NCBI GenBank assembly: GCA_031286005.1 | Contig: JAITVC010000245.1 | Coordinates: 1 to 10,903, forward strand | Length of the DNA: 10,903 bases | Source: Bacteroidales bacterium | GTDB taxonomy: Bacteria > Bacteroidota > Bacteroidia > Bacteroidales > P3 | Direction: 5' to 3' | Part shown: positions 5,665 through 10,903 of the stretch, piece by piece | Layout of the letters: every line of letters begins with the position of its first letter | How positions within the stretch are numbered: the first letter of the stretch is position 1 | Program-made: the position numbers and the translations under genes | Notes under the pieces: generated by a model | Databases searched by the model: none | Told to the model about the DNA's origin: nothing | What the model saw: the letters and a program-made list of their open reading frames with translations, nothing else

Positions 5665-8118
5665 GTGATCACAGTGAGGTCGCTATTTTTGACGTTATTG
5701 ATTTCCTTAGGGAATTTATTGTTTGCTCAGTATGCGGTAAAAGGTAAAATTATTGATGAGCGCACAAAAGAGCCGCTGGCTTTTGTGAATGTGAAAATAA
5801 ACGATAATCCGCATTTGGGTGCGGTTACGGATATTGACGGGAATTTTCGCTTCGAATCGCAGACCAAAATACATACGCTTTTGTTCAGTTATGTGGGCTA
5901 TGAGCGGAAAACGATTGATATGAATTCCGTAAAACAGGCCAATAAAATGGTGGTTGTGTTGACGCAGCAGTATGTGAATTTGCAATCGACTACTATTAAA
6001 GCGGGCGAGAATCCGGCTGACCGTATCATCCGGCAGGTTACTGCAAATCGGACTGTAAATAATCCGGAAAATGTTACCTCTTTCAGATATATTTCTTACA
6101 ATAAAATTATCTCGAATATGGCCATAGATGACACCGCTGCATACGCTGACACCATTCGGAAAGAGATGAAAAAGGATCTTCGGGGAGGGCATCTGCTTAT
6201 GATGGAAACTGCAACCGAACGAAAATACCGCTACCCTAATCACAATCAAGAAACCGTTTTGGGCACTAAGATGTCGGGGTTCAAAGACTTTTCACTTGCA
6301 TTTCTGGCTACGGACTTCCAGCCTTTTTCATTCTATGAAGATCATTTTAAACTAATCGATGTCAAATATCTAAGCCCAATTAGCAGAGGAAGTCCAAATT
6401 ATTATTTTTTCAATATTGAAGATACGCTTTATCAAAATAAGGATACTATTTTTGTTATTTCGTTTAGACCCAAACAAGGCAAGAACATCAACGGGTTGAA
6501 AGGGGTGTTGCAAATTCACACCAATAAATATGCTGTTCAGAACGTGATTGCAGAACCTGCGGAACAAGGCCTTATCAGTATGAAAATCCAACAAAAGTAT
6601 AGATTTGTAAACGACACGCAATGGTTTCCCGAACAATTGAATTTCGATATTCTTATGTTTGATATGGGTTTCATCGAACTTCAACTTGATTCATCGGGCG
6701 GGCAAAACGCAAAAGCGGGTTTGTTTATGGAAGGCAAATGCTATATCGATTCGGTGGAACTTTTTATAGATTTAACAAAAAAGGATTTCTCGATAGATGA
6801 GGGTCTTGTAACAGAAAAGGCCAAGTATCAAGACAGTGCATTTTGGAACAGGCAGCGCACGGTTCCTTTGGATTCGGCGGAAAGCGCAACGTATCAGTTT
6901 TTAGATAGCATTGGAGAGGAGTACGAATTTGACCGTTTTATGATATTTTTCGAGAAACTTTTTGAGGGTAAAGTTCCCGTCAAATGCTTTGATATTGACC
7001 TTTCCAAAACCTTAGTGATGAACGAATTTGAGGGGCTGCGTTTAGGAGTTAGCATTCGTACCAATGAAAAGGTTTCCAAACATCTGTCGCTTGGCGGATA
7101 TTTTGGTTATGGTTTTAGGGATAAACAATGGAAATATGGCGGCGAACTGACTTGGACGATTAGCAAAAAATACGAAACGGAATGGCGTATCAGTTATCAA
7201 AACACGTTGTTGGAAACTGGCCGTTCGGCACTATATTCGGGCTACAACAGTCTGAGAGATTTCAGAAGTTTTTTGGCTTCGCAGATGGATCAAATAGATG
7301 AGAAAGCAGTTGACTTTGGTTTTAGGATGTTGAAATATGCAAAGGTAAATGTCAAACTCAGTCAAACACAGGTCAACCCGCTATATGACTATACCTATCA
7401 ATCTAATACATTGGGGGATTTAACAGCCTATACAAACACCTCTTTGCGCATTGGCGTGCGATATGCGTTCAAAGAGCGATTTTTTAGAACACCGAAACAG
7501 CGGCTAAGTTTGGGCACCGAATATCCCATCATACACTTGAATTACGTTCGAGGACTAAGCGGATTCTTAGATGGCGATTTGGACTTTAATAAAATCGAAT
7601 TGCGTGTTGACAAGACCTTTACTTGGAAAGTTTTAGGCGAATCTACAATTCGACTTGAAGGCGGCATGGTTGACCGTCCGTTGCCGTATGGTTTGCTGTT
7701 TTCGGGGGAGGGTTGTTTTGATAACGGTTGGGGGGTGATGGTTGTTCCTCATTATTTTCAAACCATGAAGACGTACGAATTTTTGTCGGATCAGTATGCG
7801 AATTTATTTCTGTCGCATAATTTTGGGTCTCTATTTCTTCGTATCAAAAAGTTTCAACCGCATTTCATCTTGCATCATAATATGGGATGGGGACAGTTGG
7901 CGCATCCCGAATATCAGAAAACCATAGCATTTAAGACGAAAGACAAGGGTTTTGCCGAATCAGGATTGCAAATTGATAATATTCTTCATCTCAAATATTT
8001 TGGGGTTTTGTATCTGAACTTTGGTGTTGGCGCTTATTATCGTTATGGGGCTTATGCGTTTGATAAACCTAAGGATAATTTTGCGTTTAAGATTTCGGTT
8101 ACTGCTTCTACGAAATAA
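5665..8118 (+). CDS. DUF5686 outer-membrane protein with carboxypeptidase-regulatory-like domain
   Basis: The 817-residue product has a signal peptide (1-22, ISLGNLLFAQ), then a carboxypeptidase regulatory-like beta-sandwich (about 23-102) with the typical strings GKIIDERTKEPLAFVNV, GAVTDIDGNFRF and SYVGYERKTI, as at the N-terminus of SusC/TonB-dependent transporters. From about residue 115 (NPADRIIRQVTANRTVNNP) it follows the DUF5686 family, ending in many short amphipathic strands consistent with an outer-membrane beta-barrel (final strand FAFKISVTASTK). No TonB plug domain or type IX sorting tail is evident. The molecular role of the family is not established. The start is GTG at 5665, 11 bases after the protease stop, placing the basic residue and hydrophobic core correctly; a second GTG at 5674 would also work. 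It is probably cotranscribed with the protease gene. Confidence 0.85.
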   Translation: MITVRSLFLTLLISLGNLLFAQYAVKGKIIDERTKEPLAFVNVKINDNPHLGAVTDIDGNFRFESQTKIHTLLFSYVGYERKTIDMNSVKQANKMVVVLTQQYVNLQSTTIKAGENPADRIIRQVTANRTVNNPENVTSFRYISYNKIISNMAIDDTAAYADTIRKEMKKDLRGGHLLMMETATERKYRYPNHNQETVLGTKMSGFKDFSLAFLATDFQPFSFYEDHFKLIDVKYLSPISRGSPNYYFFNIEDTLYQNKDTIFVISFRPKQGKNINGLKGVLQIHTNKYAVQNVIAEPAEQGLISMKIQQKYRFVNDTQWFPEQLNFDILMFDMGFIELQLDSSGGQNAKAGLFMEGKCYIDSVELFIDLTKKDFSIDEGLVTEKAKYQDSAFWNRQRTVPLDSAESATYQFLDSIGEEYEFDRFMIFFEKLFEGKVPVKCFDIDLSKTLVMNEFEGLRLGVSIRTNEKVSKHLSLGGYFGYGFRDKQWKYGGELTWTISKKYETEWRISYQNTLLETGRSALYSGYNSLRDFRSFLASQMDQIDEKAVDFGFRMLKYAKVNVKLSQTQVNPLYDYTYQSNTLGDLTAYTNTSLRIGVRYAFKERFFRTPKQRLSLGTEYPIIHLNYVRGLSGFLDGDLDFNKIELRVDKTFTWKVLGESTIRLEGGMVDRPLPYGLLFSGEGCFDNGWGVMVVPHYFQTMKTYEFLSDQYANLFLSHNFGSLFLRIKKFQPHFILHHNMGWGQLAHPEYQKTIAFKTKDKGFAESGLQIDNILHLKYFGVLYLNFGVGAYYRYGAYAFDKPKDNFAFKISVTASTK

Positions 8119-8142
8119 TTTGGGATATATTTCATTTTTTTG
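8112..8142 (+). terminator. Possible weak terminator after the DUF5686 gene
   Basis: GAAATA (8112-8117) can pair with TATTTC (8128-8133) around a 10-base loop, followed by A and seven T. The stem is short and A/T-rich, and it overlaps the stop codon and the next promoter, so some read-through into the regulator gene is likely. Confidence 0.3.
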
Positions 8143-8150
8143 TATCTTTG
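8119..8150 (+). promoter_or_regulatory. Complete Bacteroidota promoter of the AraC-type regulator gene
   Basis: TTTG at 8119-8122, a 20-base gap, then TATCTTTG at 8143-8150: this is the only promoter in the window with both consensus elements at ideal spacing. It begins directly after the DUF5686 stop codon and lies 45 bases before the ATG at 8196. Confidence 0.8.
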
Positions 8151-8195
8151 TAAAAAATGTCATGCCAATAATTAGCGAATTTATCTGTACAAATT

Positions 8196-9815
8196 ATGAA
8201 TAGAGAAAAGTTATCGTTCTGCAATTCTATGCTCAAAAGAAGTTATCTGATAATCGTCTTTTTCCTATCCATTTCAACGTGTATGGTTAATGGACAATCC
8301 GGTACTTTTCCGAACAACGATGTTGTTTCAAAATATAGGCAACTTTCCATACAGAAACTTATTGACACTGCCGATTACTTCTACAATCATAACGAGGTCG
8401 ATATGGCTTTGAGCTGTTTCATTTTGCTGATCAACACGGCCTCTGAAAGTTCTGACATCGAAGACTTGAAAAGAGTGCTTCGTGCCTATAACGGCGTTGT
8501 GCAGATCTATAGTCGAACGGGTAACTACCGTATTGCTTACGAATTTGCATTGGACGCATTGAAATTGAGTGAAAGGGTTGACGATGTGTCACATTTACCT
8601 CTACTTCACTCTTGTATCGGATACATTTTTTCCTGTTTCAATGAATACGATTTAGCCGAATTGCATTGTCGGGAAGGATTGAAATATTCTCGCGACAGTA
8701 TCGATATTGCGGGCGGATTGAATGACTTGGGATATGTGAAGTTGGAAAGTGGAAGTTTAGACAGCGTGCTATATTTTCTCAAACAATCTTTAGATATTCT
8801 GAAACGGCATGATGCCACTATTCAGCAGGCCGTGTTGCATAGCGTAGCGGCGTATTATGAGAAAACTAAAGTTTATGACTCGGCTTTTCTTTACTATCGA
8901 CTGGCATTTGAGATAGCGGAAAAATATAACCGGGTTAATGTTAAGGCCATTACTTTATCAGATTGGGGCAAATTGTTTCTGTTGCTCAATAAACCCGATT
9001 CGGCTTTGTATTATGTGAATTTATCCAATGCTGTGGCTGCCGAAAACAATTTGTTGGGTACTATGACAAAAAATTATTTGATTTTGTCAGACATAGCGGA
9101 ATCAAAAGGTCAGAAACAGGCGGCATACACGTATTTTAGACAGCACTCAAACCTCAAAGATTCGATATTAAATCTTGGCAAAATTTCAGAAATCAATCAA
9201 CTACGAAGTCTATACGAGGCCTCGAAAGTGAATCGACAAATAGAAAGATTTACTATAGATCAGCAAATGAAAGAGCGAACCATTCGTTATCAATTTGTTA
9301 TTTTGATGTTGATTAGTATTGCGCTGATTTCCGTGTTTATCCAAAATAGAAAACTCAATACGGCTTACAAAAAATTGTTTGAAAAGAATATTCAAATTTC
9401 AGAATTTCAACAACAACAATCCAAAAATGAGCCCGAAAGACAGCGAAAAAGCATACTCACCGACGAAATGCAGGATGATCTTATTGTCCAAATTTATGCA
9501 CTAATGGAAGATGGTTCCATTGTTTGTGATGAAGATTTTACGCTTGACAAATTGGCCAAATTGCTACGAACTAATCGTACGTATGTTTCTCAGGCAATTA
9601 ACGATGTTTTGCAAAAGAATTTTACCCATTTTACAAATGAGTACAGGATAAAGGAAGCGCAACGCTTGTTTTCGGAGCCGGATGCTTCTAAGTATACTGT
9701 TGAATTTGTTGCATCTAAGACAGGGTTTAAATCCCGAAACACGTTTAGCCGGGCTTTTAAGGAAATTACCGGCGTGAGCCCCGGTTTTTACTTGAAGTCA
9801 ACTCAAGAACGCTAA
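8196..9815 (+). CDS. Membrane-tethered AraC-family regulator with periplasmic TPR sensor
   Basis: The 539-residue product has an N-terminal hydrophobic export signal (KRSYLIIVFFLSISTCM, about 14-30), a helical region with tetratricopeptide-like pairs from about 50 to 330 (for example YDLAELHCREGLKYS, DSVLYFLKQSLDIL, YDSAFLYYRLAFEIAEKY), a coiled-coil-prone stretch, one membrane segment at about 366-383, a second short coiled linker (384-415), and a C-terminal AraC DNA-binding domain at about 425-535. The first helix-turn-helix is FTLDKLAKLLRTNRTYVSQAIND and the second spans EFVASKTGFKSRNTFSRAFKEITGVSPGFYL, matching the AraC signature. The layout puts sensing in the periplasm and DNA binding in the cytoplasm, as in other Bacteroidota TPR-AraC proteins. 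The start is ATG 8196; ATG 8229 (MLKRSYLIIVFFL) is an equally good alternative. Ligand and targets are unknown; the flanking envelope genes are natural candidates. Confidence 0.88.
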   Translation: MNREKLSFCNSMLKRSYLIIVFFLSISTCMVNGQSGTFPNNDVVSKYRQLSIQKLIDTADYFYNHNEVDMALSCFILLINTASESSDIEDLKRVLRAYNGVVQIYSRTGNYRIAYEFALDALKLSERVDDVSHLPLLHSCIGYIFSCFNEYDLAELHCREGLKYSRDSIDIAGGLNDLGYVKLESGSLDSVLYFLKQSLDILKRHDATIQQAVLHSVAAYYEKTKVYDSAFLYYRLAFEIAEKYNRVNVKAITLSDWGKLFLLLNKPDSALYYVNLSNAVAAENNLLGTMTKNYLILSDIAESKGQKQAAYTYFRQHSNLKDSILNLGKISEINQLRSLYEASKVNRQIERFTIDQQMKERTIRYQFVILMLISIALISVFIQNRKLNTAYKKLFEKNIQISEFQQQQSKNEPERQRKSILTDEMQDDLIVQIYALMEDGSIVCDEDFTLDKLAKLLRTNRTYVSQAINDVLQKNFTHFTNEYRIKEAQRLFSEPDASKYTVEFVASKTGFKSRNTFSRAFKEITGVSPGFYLKSTQER

Positions 9816-9842
9816 ACGTTAATGACCGGCAAGTTGTTTTCT

Positions 9843-9871
9843 GCTCCAATTTATTAATTGGGGCATTTTTT
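9843..9871 (+). terminator. Rho-independent terminator after the AraC-type gene
   Basis: GCTCCAATT (9843-9851), loop TATT, AATTGGGGC (9856-9864) form a 9-base-pair stem with one G-U pair, followed by ATTTTTTAT. It lies 27 bases past the stop codon and separates the regulator from the next gene. Confidence 0.85.
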
Positions 9872-9927
9872 ATGCCTCAACTAAACAATTGAGACAAAGT
9901 ATTATTTTTTTGTAGCGGTTTTCTTTG

Positions 9928-9935
9928 TATCTTCG
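9928..9935 (+). promoter_or_regulatory. Probable Bacteroidota -7 promoter box (one mismatch)
   Basis: TATCTTCG, preceded by CTTTG and followed by CATTC, matches TAnnTTTG except for one T-to-C change. It lies 31 bases before the ATG at 9967. A TTTG at 9909-9912 is 15 bases upstream, closer than the usual distance. Confidence 0.6.
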
Positions 9936-9966
9936 CATTCACAAATAATAACCAAAATCCAAATCT

Positions 9967-10903
9967 ATGAAAAAAATCACATCAATCGCCATCATTTTGG
10001 CAGCTATTCTTTGGTCTGAAACAGGTTTCAGCCAAACTATGTTTACCATATCAGGTAAATGGGAACGACAAGAAAAAGTTAAAGAAATTACGTTGTCCGA
10101 AATCAACCTTGGCTATCTTGAACAGGTTGCCACCACTCGAATGCAGGACGACGGAACATTTACATTTGCATACTATCCTCCGAAAGAAGGTTATTATGTA
10201 ATCGGTCTAAACCACTCGCGGGCAAAGAAAAACAACTACGTTTTTTACTTTAAATCAGGCGACCATCTAAACCTTGTTGTAAACGACAGCAGTTACACGC
10301 TTGTTGGCGAAAACACAAAGGAAAACATCGCCATAGCTGCTTGGCATGACTATGTTTTACCTTTAGAGAGAATCGATTCTTATTCGTCGGAAAAAGCCTT
10401 TAGCGACTATTTCTTGGTACTGGAGGCGAAAACCAAACAACCTTATACGGTAGAAAGTACAGGGAATCAATCATTCGAGAAATCATTTGCCAAATTCCGA
10501 AACTTCGATTTAATGGACAACGCTGTTCGGTTCACAAAAAGACGCAATATAGGAAATCCCGAAGATAAGGATTTTATTGATTATTATAGAACGCTTAGGG
10601 TAAAAGATTTGGTTTCCAATACGGATGTTTTGATCTATTCCCATATCGACATTCTGTTGAACGTGATGCAGTTGGAAAACCGATTGAACGGACAGTCGGT
10701 TCGAAATTCGGTTGAATCATTGATTGATATGGCGAAAAATGACACCATCAGAGGAGAATTGTTTTTATCGCAAATTCTTGCGGATGTTAAAGAAGTTAGA
10801 ACGATGAAAAAAGTGAACGCTAAGTATGAGAAATACATTGTTGCAGAAAATCAAAAAGCACGTTTTGAACAAGATGTAAAGCGTATTGAACGCTTGCATA
10901 GAG
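9967..10903 (+). CDS. Exported protein, probably the N-terminal part of a TlpA-like thioredoxin-fold protein (runs off the right edge)
   Basis: The frame is open from ATG 9967 to the window end, 312 residues with no stop. It starts with a signal peptide, MKKITSIAIILAAILWSETG, with likely cleavage after GFSQ (residue 23). Residues about 25-115 form a beta-rich domain (MFTISGKWERQEKVKEITLS, DDGTFTFAYYPPKEGYYVIGL, FYFKSGDHLNLVVNDSSYTL), matching the pattern of the DUF4369-like N-terminal domain in Bacteroidota thiol-disulphide proteins. From about 120 to the edge it is helical and charged. In that family a TlpA-like thioredoxin domain with a CxxC motif normally follows; here it would fall outside the window, so the assignment rests on the N-terminal half alone. 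No CxxC is visible in the part present. It has its own promoter, after the terminator of the AraC-type gene. Confidence 0.65.
   Translation, partial: MKKITSIAIILAAILWSETGFSQTMFTISGKWERQEKVKEITLSEINLGYLEQVATTRMQDDGTFTFAYYPPKEGYYVIGLNHSRAKKNNYVFYFKSGDHLNLVVNDSSYTLVGENTKENIAIAAWHDYVLPLERIDSYSSEKAFSDYFLVLEAKTKQPYTVESTGNQSFEKSFAKFRNFDLMDNAVRFTKRRNIGNPEDKDFIDYYRTLRVKDLVSNTDVLIYSHIDILLNVMQLENRLNGQSVRNSVESLIDMAKNDTIRGELFLSQILADVKEVRTMKKVNAKYEKYIVAENQKARFEQDVKRIERLHR

Noticed and set aside
5716..6249. Minus-strand 177-residue open frame
   Set aside because: It is antisense to the carboxypeptidase-regulatory-like domain and the start of DUF5686, has no recognisable motif and no promoter box in front.
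5665..8118. TonB-dependent receptor (SusC-like)
   Set aside because: The N-terminal beta-sandwich is shared with SusC-like proteins, but no plug domain follows and the body fits DUF5686.
9872..9900. CTCAA...TTGAG inverted repeat after the terminator
   Set aside because: The stem is only 5 base pairs with a long loop in A/T-rich DNA, close to chance expectation.
1..10903. CRISPR arrays, tRNAs, insertion sequences or phage genes
   Set aside because: No regularly spaced repeats, cloverleaf-like sequence, transposase motifs or terminal inverted repeats were seen on reading both strands.

Overview
The window looks like chromosomal DNA from a member of the Bacteroidota; the order cannot be fixed from the sequence. 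Three things point there. Almost every transcription unit starts with the phylum's -7 promoter box TAnnTTTG (here nearly always TATCTTTG), and Shine-Dalgarno sites are not apparent. The gene families are typical of the phylum: DUF4878 lipoprotein, DUF5686 outer-membrane protein with a carboxypeptidase-regulatory-like domain, membrane-tethered AraC regulator with periplasmic TPRs, and what appears to be a TlpA-type protein. RbfA also begins METTRQ, as I recall for Bacteroidota RbfA. No RNA genes, insertion sequences, phage genes or CRISPR arrays were seen, and no gene-free stretch exceeds 300 bases.

Left arm, minus strand (1-3078). Reading leftward from a divergent promoter at about 3080-3140: rbfA (30S maturation), overlapped by 4 bases by a LolC/E-type ABC permease gene (2746-1538) that is split by one in-frame TAG codon. 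A second unit holds a small DUF4878 lipoprotein gene and a permuted NlpC/P60 (YiiX-like) hydrolase gene, probably coupled by a TAGTG stop/start overlap. A third promoter, almost touching the start codon, drives a phospholipase D/cardiolipin-synthase-like gene that runs off the left edge.

Centre, plus strand (3130-4169). A CaCA-family calcium/sodium antiporter has its own promoter, a perfect small dyad in the 5' leader and a clear hairpin after the stop.

Right arm, plus strand (4240-10903). Four envelope-related genes lie in a row: a secreted two-lobed aspartic-protease-like protein with an N-terminal NTF2-like region, then 11 bases later a DUF5686 outer-membrane protein (one operon), then an inner-membrane AraC regulator with a periplasmic TPR sensor, a rho-independent terminator, and the first 312 residues of an exported protein resembling the N-terminal part of TlpA-like thioredoxin proteins. 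A joint role of the right-arm genes in sensing or remodelling the envelope is inference from adjacency only.

The strongest points for a second look are the amber codon inside the permease gene, the two predicted nearly leaderless mRNAs (rbfA and the PLD gene), and the two-lobed protease with unusual active-site triads next to DUF5686.
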